DNA of 64,000 nt from Halolactibacillus alkaliphilus (lineage in GTDB: Bacteria; Bacillota; Bacilli; Bacillales; Amphibacillaceae). This document shows positions 47,960 to 56,181 of this stretch, one piece after another. Position 1 is the first letter of the stretch. Every line of letters starts with the position of its first letter. The DNA lies in contig NZ_FOWN01000008.1 in NCBI RefSeq assembly GCF_900115465.1, positions 26,871 to 90,870 of the forward strand, written 5' to 3'. The notes under the pieces are model-generated. The model was not told where the DNA came from and made no database searches. It was given only the letters and a program-made list of their open reading frames with translations. The position numbers were made by a program, and so were the translations under genes.

Positions 47960-48880
47960 TTATCGATGATGAAAATCGCCTTGCTTTATTTGCCTTTTAT
48001 GTTGATACATTCGTTTATCTGCTTCTTTAAGCAATTGATCAATCATAGCTTTATCAGCTAAGTGTTCTTTATCACGTTGGTCAACGGTTATTAAACCATA
48101 TGAGAGCGTAACAATTTCTGTATGTTGCTTGAATAGCTTATTAATACGCTCCAGACGTTCCTTTATATTTTCTTCTGTCTTATTCAGGGATACGATGACA
48201 AATTCATCGCCACCAAACCGAAAACCTATATGACAATGTTGTTTGATCATTGATGAAAATTGAGTCAATAACTGGTCCCCTGCTTTATGACCAAATGTAT
48301 CATTCACCTTTTTAAAGTCATTAAAATCAATCATAACAAGAGTTGCACTTTTCCAGCCAGTATCAGATACTCGTTCCTCCAAATATTCATAAAAATATTG
48401 TCTATTGTAGAGTTTCGTCAACGGATCCGTAATGCTTGCAATCTTTAATTCATTGACCTTTAGTTTTAGTTCCATTTCTAAACTGAGCTTCTCCTCAAAT
48501 AAACGGGTTAATTCGGAATTCGCCTCTAACATATTCTCAACCATTTTACCGTATTGATCAGGATAGGGTATAAAAATCAGCCAACAACCTTGGTCGTCTC
48601 TTACATATTTCAAGAAATAGGCTTTCGCATCCTCTTCCTGATCAACTTTCAAATAAATGTCCGTTGTGCCATTCGCTTTTTCTTCAGAAAGAATATTATT
48701 TAAACGTTTTTTTGAATAGCTATCTACACTATCAAAAATACTGAGTTGATGAGCTGACACGGTAATATCTTTACCAAATACATGGCGTATTTCACCCGTA
48801 CTATTAACATATATCCCTGTCACATCAACAGCTTTCATTGCTTTCAAAAATCGCGCGTTTATCACATGCTGCACACTCAT
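47960..48880 (-). CDS. Diguanylate cyclase (GGDEF) coupled to a B12-binding sensor
   Basis: A roughly 306-residue protein. Residues about 1-115 form a non-membrane sensory region of unknown fold, 115-150 a coiled linker, and about 155-300 a GGDEF domain (DPLTKLYNRQYF, FGHKAGDQLL, FRFGGDEF). The active-site GGDEF is intact, so it should make cyclic di-GMP; no RxxD inhibitory site is seen just upstream of it. The start is ambiguous: the ATG at 48880 is very near AGGTGG, and a GTG at 48874 has better spacing. It lies 38 bp after the cobalamin-binding protein, in the same operon. Confidence 0.9.
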   Translation of the reverse strand: MSVQHVINARFLKAMKAVDVTGIYVNSTGEIRHVFGKDITVSAHQLSIFDSVDSYSKKRLNNILSEEKANGTTDIYLKVDQEEDAKAYFLKYVRDDQGCWLIFIPYPDQYGKMVENMLEANSELTRLFEEKLSLEMELKLKVNELKIASITDPLTKLYNRQYFYEYLEERVSDTGWKSATLVMIDFNDFKKVNDTFGHKAGDQLLTQFSSMIKQHCHIGFRFGGDEFVIVSLNKTEENIKERLERINKLFKQHTEIVTLSYGLITVDQRDKEHLADKAMIDQLLKEADKRMYQHKRQIKQGDFHHR

Positions 48881-48918
48881 CACCACCTGTTTTTTAACTT
48901 TTCTCCATTTTTTTCCCG

Positions 48919-49587
48919 TTAAGAGCTTCTCGTTTTTAAAAACTCTTTATCTTTTTCTAACCAACGACTTAAGTCATGAATGGTTTTAAAGAAATAGTCA
49001 TAATAAACATGCTCAAGCAGTGATTCATCTTGGTGAAAAGCATATCCTCCAACTATAACAACTGGACGTGTGTCAGGGTCCAACATTTGTAGTGTCTCAC
49101 TTAATTCAATGGCCTTATCGATATGTTCAGGCATTGTTACTGAGTATGCCACTAAATCAACACCTAACGTTTCAATTCGTTCATGTATATCGCTATTAGG
49201 CACATTAGAACCAAAATCAAACGTCTGTATTTGATAGACATTCAATAAATTTTTTATCATTTGAATACCTAAGTAATGTGTATTCGATTCAACTGAAAAG
49301 ACGGCAGCTTTTTTCCCCTCTACTTGAAAATCTTTAATGGATTCTGCACTAATTTGCGTTAAGACAAATTGCGTAATCGCTGTTGCCGCGTGTTCCTGTG
49401 CAATTGAAATTTCATTCGTTTCCCATAAATCCCCGATGCTATACATTGCCTCGGCAATAACCGTATATATATCAATTAATGAATACTGATTTTCAAGTGC
49501 CTTTTTCACAATATCATATGCCTCTCGAGTATAACCATTAAGCAACGCATCTGTATACCGCTCTTTTACTACTTGCAGTGTTGGCAT
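48919..49587 (-). CDS. Stand-alone B12-binding protein with CarH-type light-sensor signature
   Basis: A 222-residue soluble protein: helical B12-binding cap domain (about 1-85) and Rossmann-type cobalamin-binding domain (about 90-215). The cap has Trp55 followed after nine residues by Glu65-His66, the W-x9-EH signature of CarH/LitR photoreceptors that hold adenosylcobalamin. NTHYLG at 102-107 is a D/NxHxxG-type cobalt-binding motif (His104), followed by SVT and VVIVGGYAF loops. No helix-turn-helix is present. Residue after the Trp is Glu, not the His known in Thermus CarH. The ATG at 49587 follows AAGGTG. It precedes the GGDEF gene. Confidence 0.85.
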   Translation of the reverse strand: MPTLQVVKERYTDALLNGYTREAYDIVKKALENQYSLIDIYTVIAEAMYSIGDLWETNEISIAQEHAATAITQFVLTQISAESIKDFQVEGKKAAVFSVESNTHYLGIQMIKNLLNVYQIQTFDFGSNVPNSDIHERIETLGVDLVAYSVTMPEHIDKAIELSETLQMLDPDTRPVVIVGGYAFHQDESLLEHVYYDYFFKTIHDLSRWLEKDKEFLKTRSS

Positions 49588-49676
49588 CTGTTTCACCTTC
49601 TTCTACGTCATTTCAACCATAAAGTGACATGTAAACATAAACACTCATTAGTACTTATGTCACACCTTTCAACTCT

Positions 49677-49702
49677 ATTCCCGTTTCCGTGGTAATTAAA
49701 AC
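49677..49702 (-). promoter_or_regulatory. Sigma-B-like promoter of the B12 sensor / GGDEF pair
   Basis: GTTTTA (49697-49702), 14-bp spacer, GGGAAT (49677-49682) on the minus strand fits the sigma-B pattern, about 90 bases before the B12-sensor start. A weaker sigma-A alternative (TTGAAA, 16 bp, TAATGA) lies nearer. Confidence 0.45.
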
Positions 49703-49735
49703 GACCTTCCAATAGGTTTCGACAGATACAAAAAA

Positions 49736-49764
49736 TTCTAGGGTATCATCTGAATTACCTAGAA
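49736..49764 (-). terminator. Terminator after the YugP-like protease gene
   Basis: TTCTAGG and CCTAGAA arms with a loop of 15, followed by six T on the minus strand, 17 bp after the stop. Confidence 0.8.
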
Positions 49765-49780
49765 ATTTTCATTGGCACTA

Positions 49781-50464
49781 CTAATCATCGCGACCACCGA
49801 AGATCATGATAAATTTAAGTAGCTGCAAGACCGCTATTGCAGCAGAAGCAACATAGGTAAGCGCAGCGGCATTTAAAACTTTCCCTACACCAACTTTTTC
49901 TTGTGGTGATATAAACCCTAGCTGTTCAAGTTCTACTTTTGCTCGATGTGACGCATCATATTCAACAGGTAACGTTACGAGCTGAAACAAAACAGCCGCT
50001 GAGAATAAACCAATTCCAACACCAATCAATGATGGAAAGGTAAAGAAGCCCAAAAGAAGTAACCAAGGTGCCATCCGAGAGCCAATATTAGCAGCTGGGA
50101 ATAATGCAGAACGAAACTTCAACATACTGTATCCTTGTGCGTGTTGAATCGCATGCCCGACTTCGTGAGCCGCAATCGATAGTGATGAAATCGATGCACC
50201 GCTATATACAGGTCCAGATAATCTTACCGTTTTAGAACGAGGGTCATAATGGTCAGACAAGTCACCACGATTAGACCGTTCAATCGTGACATCATAAAGA
50301 CCATGTTTATCTAATATACGACGTGCTACTTGAACACCTGTTAATTGTGCCGATGCTTGTACTCGGCTATACTTATGAAAATTCCCTTTAACTTGCGTTT
50401 GCGCCCACATAGCAATACCAAAGGCGATGAAAATCAAAAAATCCATGGGATGAAAAAACAACAT
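49781..50464 (-). CDS. yugP: YugP-like neutral zinc metallopeptidase (membrane)
   Basis: A 227-residue membrane protein of the Zn-peptidase_2 family. The zinc motif HEVGH occupies residues 100-104; membrane segments lie at about 5-22, 120-155 and 200-220. Its natural substrate is unknown. The ATG overlaps the stop of the 50-codon gene upstream (TAATG), so the two are coupled. Confidence 0.88.
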   Translation of the reverse strand: MLFFHPMDFLIFIAFGIAMWAQTQVKGNFHKYSRVQASAQLTGVQVARRILDKHGLYDVTIERSNRGDLSDHYDPRSKTVRLSGPVYSGASISSLSIAAHEVGHAIQHAQGYSMLKFRSALFPAANIGSRMAPWLLLLGFFTFPSLIGVGIGLFSAAVLFQLVTLPVEYDASHRAKVELEQLGFISPQEKVGVGKVLNAAALTYVASAAIAVLQLLKFIMIFGGRDD

Positions 50465-50616
50465 TAGTTGTCACGTCCTTTTTCTTTATTTTTAAATGTT
50501 ACAATCTCCGCTTTGACACCGAGTTGTTTTAATTGATAAACTAAGCCATCTAATTTAGATGGTTGAATCGTAAAACCTCGAATGAACTGTGTTTGTTGCA
50601 ACGTGTCATCACACAT
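50464..50616 (-). CDS. Small 50-residue protein coupled to YugP
   Basis: An ATG at 50616 opens 50 codons ending in a TAA that shares its last base with the yugP ATG. The product starts MCDDTLQQTQFIRGF and continues TIQPSKLDGLVYQLKQLG then EIVTFKNKEKGRDN: soluble, about one beta-alpha-beta unit in size. AAAGGATG lies about ten bases upstream. The stop-start overlap and the codon use make it likely real. I do not recognise the family; a regulator or partner of the protease is a guess. Confidence 0.65.
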   Translation of the reverse strand: MCDDTLQQTQFIRGFTIQPSKLDGLVYQLKQLGVKAEIVTFKNKEKGRDN

Positions 50617-50684
50617 CTTCAATACATCCTTTCATTGATTACTAAGGATAGTATACTGCATCAATGTGAACTGAATATGAACTA

Positions 50685-52004
50685 TTAATATTTTTTTAAG
50701 CGCACAAAGAACGTGGTTCCTTGATTTGTATCACTAACCACATGAATATCCGCGCCATGCAATAAAATAATACGCTTAACAATGGCTAATCCGAGCCCAC
50801 TACCTGAGGTTTTTCCAGTTCTGGCATCGTCCACTTTATAAAAGCGATCAAAAATATAAGGTAATTTTTCCTCCGGAATGCCACAGCCAGTGTCGCGAAT
50901 GCGAATGACCCGTTTATCGTGTTCAAGATAGTAACTAATATCAATATATCCGCCAGGATCAGTGAATTTAATCGCATTTGTGATCAAATTAATCCAAACG
51001 AGTTCCATCAGATCTTTGTCTAGGTCTAGACTTAACGGTTCTAAATCAACATTAATAACTAAGTTTTTTGCTTGCCAAAGCGGCGCCGTTGTTAACACAA
51101 CCGAACGTATTTGTTCGTCAATACGGTAAGGTTCCCTGGTTAATGCAAATTGATCATTATCTAAATTGGCCAGCTTTAATAAGTTTTCCGATAATCTTGA
51201 TAGACGATCTGCCTCTTGGTAAATGATTTCTAAATATTTACTTTGAGCCTTTGAATCAATAATCCCGTCCTGAATTGCTTTCGTGTAGCCTTTGATTGAG
51301 GTAAGTGGCGATTGGATCTCATGTGAAACATTCGACACAAACATCTTCCTCACCTCTTCTGTATTTTTTAACGTCTGTATCATCTCTTCAAAAGAATGCA
51401 TCAATTGACCAATCTCATCTTCTCGCTCTGTTTTTAAGTCCACATCAAAATTACCGCGCGTCACTTCTCTAGCAGCAAATGTAAGTTTCCTTATACTTCC
51501 GACTAAAAAACGAGAAGCAAACATAATAAACAAGCTACCTAATCCAAGGACAAAAAGTAACGTTCTTATCATCAATGCACGTCGATCATTCAAATCATCC
51601 GTTAAATCAATATTGACCCGTAAGTATTTTCCTTGTGCGTCATCTAGCGCAAGATAGATAGAACGACTTAGGCTAGTGGATTGGCCATCAATATATACTT
51701 CGCCTGCCATTTGATTAAGAAATTGCCTCACTTCTTCTGAACTTAACGTATCACTTAATTCATGGGTAGCTAACGTATCAACATCGAGCCCTAAATCCTT
51801 AAGGATAGGAATAATTTTTTCTTTTTCTTCCTCAGCTACTAAATCATACACTTGGGTAATCCCTTCTATCACTCGCTCTATTTCTTCATAATAATCCGTT
51901 TCATCCCCTGCTATTCTGGTTGTAATATAATAAGATAAAATTAAACTTCCTAAGACGCCAATTAAAAAGGTAAGCACAAATTTCCAATACAAATGTTCTC
52001 GCAT
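50685..52004 (-). CDS. hssS: Two-component sensor histidine kinase, HssS-like
   Basis: A 439-residue kinase: membrane helix about 8-28, extracellular sensor about 30-150, second helix about 155-175, HAMP, dimerisation helix with VSHEIQSPLTSIKGY (phospho-His near residue 227), and an ATPase domain with N box NLITNAIKFTD, RDTGCGIPEE and GSGLGLAIVKRI. Its ATG at 52004 overlaps the regulator stop (TGATG). The architecture and partner resemble staphylococcal HssS, a haem-stress sensor; the sensor domain itself gives no proof, so the symbol is tentative. Confidence 0.75.
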   Translation of the reverse strand: MREHLYWKFVLTFLIGVLGSLILSYYITTRIAGDETDYYEEIERVIEGITQVYDLVAEEEKEKIIPILKDLGLDVDTLATHELSDTLSSEEVRQFLNQMAGEVYIDGQSTSLSRSIYLALDDAQGKYLRVNIDLTDDLNDRRALMIRTLLFVLGLGSLFIMFASRFLVGSIRKLTFAAREVTRGNFDVDLKTEREDEIGQLMHSFEEMIQTLKNTEEVRKMFVSNVSHEIQSPLTSIKGYTKAIQDGIIDSKAQSKYLEIIYQEADRLSRLSENLLKLANLDNDQFALTREPYRIDEQIRSVVLTTAPLWQAKNLVINVDLEPLSLDLDKDLMELVWINLITNAIKFTDPGGYIDISYYLEHDKRVIRIRDTGCGIPEEKLPYIFDRFYKVDDARTGKTSGSGLGLAIVKRIILLHGADIHVVSDTNQGTTFFVRLKKY

Positions 52005-52675
52005 CAACACTCACCCTTTAATTGATAACCCAGTCCCCTAATGGTCACGATATGAATGGGCTTAAGCTCTTTTAGTTTCTCTCTTAACCGCTTGATATGG
52101 ACATCGACCGTGCGTTCATCTCCTTCATAATCATAGCCCCAAATTTTATCTAACAATTGTTGTCTTGTGAGAATACGCTCTTTTTCTTCAGCTAAGGTAA
52201 ATAATAGCTCCATTTCTTTCTTTTTTAGATGGATGGTGATTCCATCCATCGAAACAGTTAATTGTTCCAAATCAATGATCACACCTGAGAAATCAATTTT
52301 CTTATCATGTAAAATATGGTGACGTTTTAACAGCACTTTGACACGCAAAACTAACTCAATTGGATCAAACGGTTTTACTAAATAATCATCACTTCCTGCT
52401 TCAAAGCCAATCACCTTATCTTGTGACTCACCTTTAGCTGTGACAAGTAGGATAGGCATATCACTAAATAAACGAATCGATTCTACAAGTTCAATTCCTG
52501 TCACTTTTGGCATCATCACATCAATGACCGCGAGGTCAATTCGTTCATTTTCTAGTTGTTGAATCGCTTCTTGCCCATCGCTTGCCTCTAAAACAGAGAA
52601 TCCTTCTTTATCTAAATATAGTTTGATTAATTCTCGAATATATTGATCATCATCCACCACTAATATATTAATCAT
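52004..52675 (-). CDS. hssR: OmpR-family response regulator, HssR-like
   Basis: A 223-residue regulator: receiver domain 1-115 with phospho-Asp in LAVIDVMMPKVTG (near residue 52) and Lys in LVKPFDP near 101, and a winged-helix DNA-binding domain about 130-220 (IWGYDYEGDERTVDVHIKRL). That last stretch is very close to Staphylococcus HssR as I recall it. With the HrtAB-like pump 5 kb away it suggests haem-stress control. An AGGAG site precedes the ATG. Confidence 0.78.
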   Translation of the reverse strand: MINILVVDDDQYIRELIKLYLDKEGFSVLEASDGQEAIQQLENERIDLAVIDVMMPKVTGIELVESIRLFSDMPILLVTAKGESQDKVIGFEAGSDDYLVKPFDPIELVLRVKVLLKRHHILHDKKIDFSGVIIDLEQLTVSMDGITIHLKKKEMELLFTLAEEKERILTRQQLLDKIWGYDYEGDERTVDVHIKRLREKLKELKPIHIVTIRGLGYQLKGEC

Positions 52676-52743
52676 TTAGGTTCGCTCCTATTCGTGAGTA
52701 CTTAGTCAATCATGAATCCATCTTAAAAACTTACTTAAACTTA

Positions 52744-52808
52744 ATTGAACTACCCCTACCTAGTGCTGACGCACTTGAGGAAGGTGTCTTCTCGCTCTAA
52801 GACGATAA
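52744..52808 (-). repeat. Short omega-RNA-like repeat, copy 2
   Basis: Same flanks as 39523-39592, with hairpin AGTGC/GCACT in place of AACATTC/GAATGTT. It sits upstream of the HssR-like regulator. A CAGACAA/TTGTCTG inverted repeat (about 52814-52863) lies just outside. No tnpB is nearby. Confidence 0.6.
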
Positions 52809-53014
52809 AACAGGGAAGGTGCAGACAATTAATGCCGTAATAGAAGATGTACACCTTGTCTGTAAATTTAATGGTCTGATGCTTTAACTATTTTCATACA
52901 CTAGTATAGCGGATAGATGATCAACCTGTCACTTATCATCAATAGAAAATGTAACTATCGCAAAAATGAATGGGTGTCATATAAAGAAAGTATAAAGCTT
53001 TTTTCACTATAGTC
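52809..53014. other. Non-coding gap between hssR and the 80-residue gene
   Basis: No reading frame with a ribosome site was found here. Besides the CAGACAA/TTGTCTG inverted repeat (about 52814-52863), I see only AT-rich sequence that could hold the hssRS promoter. Confidence 0.4.
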
Positions 53015-53043
53015 TGCACATAAACAAATAATTATGCTACACT
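53015..53043 (+). promoter_or_regulatory. Promoter of the 80-residue CC-tail gene
   Basis: TGCACA (53015-53020), 17-bp spacer, then TGC-TACACT with an extended -10 (53038-53043), about 32 bases before the TTG start. Confidence 0.5.
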
Positions 53044-53075
53044 AATAACGACTAAAAATTAGGGGGGTATTTCTT

Positions 53076-53318
53076 TTGGGAACTAAATTAGCGCCAAAGG
53101 GAAAATCTTGTCGCATTGTAACCACAAAAAAAATTGAAGATGATATTGCTGTTGCTTGTCTTGACCATAAAGAAGGGTTTATTTATTTCAACTTATCTGA
53201 CTTAAGTAAACAAACGGAACATATTCAAGCATACGTTACACCGCTTATCGAACAAATTAAAGCTGGGGACTATGAAACACCGCTCGTAGATATGAACGAT
53301 GAAGAAGTGTGTTGTTAA
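53076..53318 (+). CDS. Small hypothetical protein with C-terminal Cys-Cys
   Basis: An 80-residue soluble protein starting at TTG 53076, with GGGGGG eight bases upstream; no suitable ATG exists. It reads MGTKLAPKGKSCRIVTTKK at the N-terminus and ends in EEVCC, with further cysteines at residues 12 and about 28. No known family is recognised. The double-Cys tail could bind metal or a thiol. It has its own promoter and a strong terminator, and is transcribed opposite to its neighbours. Confidence 0.75.
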   Translation: MGTKLAPKGKSCRIVTTKKIEDDIAVACLDHKEGFIYFNLSDLSKQTEHIQAYVTPLIEQIKAGDYETPLVDMNDEEVCC

Positions 53319-53347
53319 ACCTTTTTCTTTTAAATATACAACCGTTA

Positions 53348-53382
53348 AAAAGCATGCGCTAAGTGACTTAGCGCATGCTTTT
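53348..53382. terminator. Bidirectional terminator
   Basis: AAAAGCATGCGCTAA and its perfect complement (15 bp) around a 5-base loop, serving the converging CC-tail gene and the dehydrogenase gene. Confidence 0.9.
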
Positions 53383-53433
53383 ATTCATTCCTATTAAGGA
53401 GCTCTGTAATGGAGAATCATTAAACTTATAACG

Positions 53434-54084
53434 TTAGAGGTTCTTTAATCCTTTCATGACAGTATCGTCCCCGCTAATCACCTGAAATTCTCGACCAATC
53501 AAACGGTCATTTTGAACAGTTTCCACCAGCACTGAGGCAACATCCGCCCGGGGAATGTTCCCAATTTCGATCGTTTCCTTTATTGTTACTTTGCCTTGCG
53601 CTGGTTCATTTGTAAGTCTACCTGGGTGAATAATTGTGTAATCTAAACCGCTTCTTCTTAACCAATCATCTGCATAGTGTTTAGCTACTACATAAGGCTT
53701 GAAATTCTCAGGTGCCGCCTGAATAGCGGCACGCGTCGTATCAAAGGAACTAACCATGACATAGCGCTTAACACCTTGTTGTTTGGCTGCTTCAATTGTT
53801 TTAATAGCACCATCTAAATCAATGGTCATTGTTTTATCCGCGCCTGTATTTGGGCCCGAGCCTGCTGTAAAGATGACAGCATCAATATCTTTATATGCAT
53901 GTGTCATGCTCGTAACTTCCTCTTCCAAATCCACACAAACAGCATCAATCCCTCGCTTTAATAGCGCTGATTGTTGTTCCTCTTTTCTTACCATCGCTCT
54001 AACAGATACACCAGGTGTTTCATGTAACTGATTGACGACATATTGACCAACTTGACCATTGGCTCCTATGACTAATACTTTCAT
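53434..54084 (-). CDS. NAD(P)-binding SDR/NmrA-type protein (YhfK-like)
   Basis: A 216-residue Rossmann protein with the glycine motif GANGQVG at residues 7-13, FTAGSGPNTGADKT near 72 and the Tyr-x3-Lys-like YVVAKHYAD near 131. It belongs to the atypical short-chain dehydrogenase/NAD(P)H-binding group typified by B. subtilis YhfK. Substrate unknown. It stands alone behind the strong terminator at 53348. Confidence 0.85.
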   Translation of the reverse strand: MKVLVIGANGQVGQYVVNQLHETPGVSVRAMVRKEEQQSALLKRGIDAVCVDLEEEVTSMTHAYKDIDAVIFTAGSGPNTGADKTMTIDLDGAIKTIEAAKQQGVKRYVMVSSFDTTRAAIQAAPENFKPYVVAKHYADDWLRRSGLDYTIIHPGRLTNEPAQGKVTIKETIEIGNIPRADVASVLVETVQNDRLIGREFQVISGDDTVMKGLKNL

Positions 54085-54153
54085 CCAATCATCCTCTCAA
54101 AAAGTAATCTTCACTTAGTTACTATTACCTTAGAAAAGACAACCAAAACATTT

Positions 54154-55029
54154 TTATCCGAATCGCTTTCGATAGCCACACTTTTTACATAGCTCTTCGA
54201 CCGCGATTCGCTTAGAGAAGCCTTCAACAATAGCGGTACTCCGTTGACTTGTGATAATATCTTTAAAAGACATCTCATCAACGTTACCTAAATTTATCAC
54301 GCCTTCTCCGTCTAAACAACAAGGGATCACTGTACCATCTGTTAAAATACCTACTTGATTACGTAATCCATGGCAAAAACCGACACCATCATCCTCTGGT
54401 TCATCTAAAGAAGGCCAAGTGAACTGATAGTCTTGATTCAAATAGATACCTTCGCTTAATTTAATCCCTTTTGTTGGTGATATACGATCAATAAGCGGCT
54501 CTTCAATATGGAATGCTTCTTCTAAACGTTGAAGGATTTTAATGTTTTGTGCTTGAAGTTCAGATGTTTCTTCATGCTTTTGCAAATTCCACAAACGAAA
54601 AGATACAAACGTTTCTTGTGTCTGCTTTAATTCCTTTACAAAAGCTAATATATCCTCTAAATAACGATCGCCATCAATTTTAAATGGTTGTCCTTCGAAA
54701 CTATGCAACGAAAAATTGATTTGTCTAAGTGCTGGTTGATTCAATAGTTGGGACTTCTTCTTACTTATAAGTGTCCCATTAGTGGTAATGTTGACCTTAA
54801 AACCATTCATATGACTAATACTTAAAAGTTCTGCTAATTTGGGGTGAAGGAGTGGTTCACCTTTAACATGAAAATTTAAATAATCAGTATATGGTTTGAT
54901 TTCTTTAAGCCGTTCCTTAAATTGATTGATTGATATAAAAGCTTTTGGTCTTAAGGTTTCAGGGCAGAACGTACAGGCTAAATTGCATACACTCGTTATT
55001 TCTAAATAGAACTTTTTAAACCTCTTCAT
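54154..55029 (-). CDS. Radical SAM protein with SPASM-like C-terminus
   Basis: A 291-residue enzyme with CNLACTFC at residues 15-22 (Cys15, Cys19, Cys22) binding the SAM-reducing 4Fe-4S cluster. The C-terminal region (about 215-290) holds five further cysteines in CHG, IPCCLDGEG and ELCKKCGYR, the arrangement of a SPASM-type auxiliary-cluster domain. Such enzymes modify peptides or mature enzymes, but no peptide substrate gene is found next to it, so its target is open. Monocistronic. Confidence 0.88.
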   Translation of the reverse strand: MKRFKKFYLEITSVCNLACTFCPETLRPKAFISINQFKERLKEIKPYTDYLNFHVKGEPLLHPKLAELLSISHMNGFKVNITTNGTLISKKKSQLLNQPALRQINFSLHSFEGQPFKIDGDRYLEDILAFVKELKQTQETFVSFRLWNLQKHEETSELQAQNIKILQRLEEAFHIEEPLIDRISPTKGIKLSEGIYLNQDYQFTWPSLDEPEDDGVGFCHGLRNQVGILTDGTVIPCCLDGEGVINLGNVDEMSFKDIITSQRSTAIVEGFSKRIAVEELCKKCGYRKRFG

Positions 55030-55255
55030 ATTCAGTCATCCTCATTTATCATTTTAACTAAAAACTATCTTTCTGCTCTCATCTGACAACTCTATTCTTA
55101 ATGAAAAGCTTGAGTACAATTATACACCACCTTCATACTTAAGTGATGGTCTGTTTTTTTGTTGTATAGCCTATCATTGCGTGACGTCTTCTAGTAAAAT
55201 ATACAGTATCAAGTTAAAAGGGGGACTGTCGCTTAATGTAGCGACGAAAAAAACA

Positions 55256-56068
55256 ATGACATATAAAATGATTGTACTCGATTTAGATGACACGCTATTA
55301 AGAGATGACCATACGATTTCACCTATCACAAAAGAGACACTGTTTAAGGCACAAGACCAAGGTGTCAAAGTGGTCCTGGCTTCTGGACGTCCTACTTATG
55401 CGATGCGTGACTTAGGAGACGAATTACATTTAAGTGACTATGGTAGTTATTTACTTTCCTTTAATGGTGGGCGCATAACGAATTGTAAAACAAATGAAGA
55501 TATCTTCTCAAGTACACTGACCTTTGAGGATGTTGCTTTTTTATATGAGTTAAGTATAAGAGAAAATGTCTACATTCATACGTACGTTGGAGATAACATC
55601 ATTACTGAAAAGAATAATGACTACACAACGATTGAGGCTGATATTACTGGACTACCTATAACAAAAGTGGAAGACTTTATTGCGAGCGTTACTGAGCGTC
55701 CGGTTAAAATATTGATGGTAGAAGATCCAGAAGTATTAAAACCGCTAGAAAAAAAGTTGCAAAAAGAGCTTTCTGAACGGTTCAGTGTGCTGCGTTCTAA
55801 GCCTTATTTCTTAGAATTCACTGAAAAAGGCGTAACAAAAGGAACAAGCTTGGATCATCTTATAAAACAACTTGGTATTAAGCGTGAAGAAGTTATCGCC
55901 ATTGGTGATAGTTATAACGACCAATCCATGATTGAATTTGCTGGCCTTGGTGTCGCCATGGGTAATGCACCTGATGATATAAAAGCGATCAGTGATTATG
56001 TAACAAAAACAAATATGCAAGATGGCGTAGCTCACGTTGTCCAAAAATTTATTTTTGGTGAATCTTAA
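55256..56068 (+). CDS. Cof-type HAD sugar-phosphate phosphatase
   Basis: A roughly 270-residue HAD hydrolase of the Cof/YkrA/YwpJ group: motif I VLDLDDTLL (Asp9, Asp11), SGRPTYAMR near 46, Lys near 195 and motif IV IAIGDSYNDQSM near 219. Physiological substrates are usually sugar phosphates or FMN. The start is uncertain: the ATG at 55256 has a poor ribosome site, and AAGGGGG upstream is too far away; in-frame ATG at 55268 is another choice. Confidence 0.85.
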   Translation: MTYKMIVLDLDDTLLRDDHTISPITKETLFKAQDQGVKVVLASGRPTYAMRDLGDELHLSDYGSYLLSFNGGRITNCKTNEDIFSSTLTFEDVAFLYELSIRENVYIHTYVGDNIITEKNNDYTTIEADITGLPITKVEDFIASVTERPVKILMVEDPEVLKPLEKKLQKELSERFSVLRSKPYFLEFTEKGVTKGTSLDHLIKQLGIKREEVIAIGDSYNDQSMIEFAGLGVAMGNAPDDIKAISDYVTKTNMQDGVAHVVQKFIFGES

Positions 56069-56124
56069 TCAATAGGGAAGCTCATATTAATTAAAATATT
56101 TATGCGTTAAGTTTCAAACATACA

Positions 56125-56181
56125 AAAAAGCGTTCCACTCAATGCCTCTTTTTAGAGTTGTTTTTGAGTGGAACGTTTTTT
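56125..56181. terminator. Bidirectional terminator
   Basis: CGTTCCACTCA and TGAGTGGAACG form an 11-bp stem extended by A-tract and T-tract, around a 23-base loop, between converging genes; it overlaps the last codons of the ECF gene. Confidence 0.85.
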
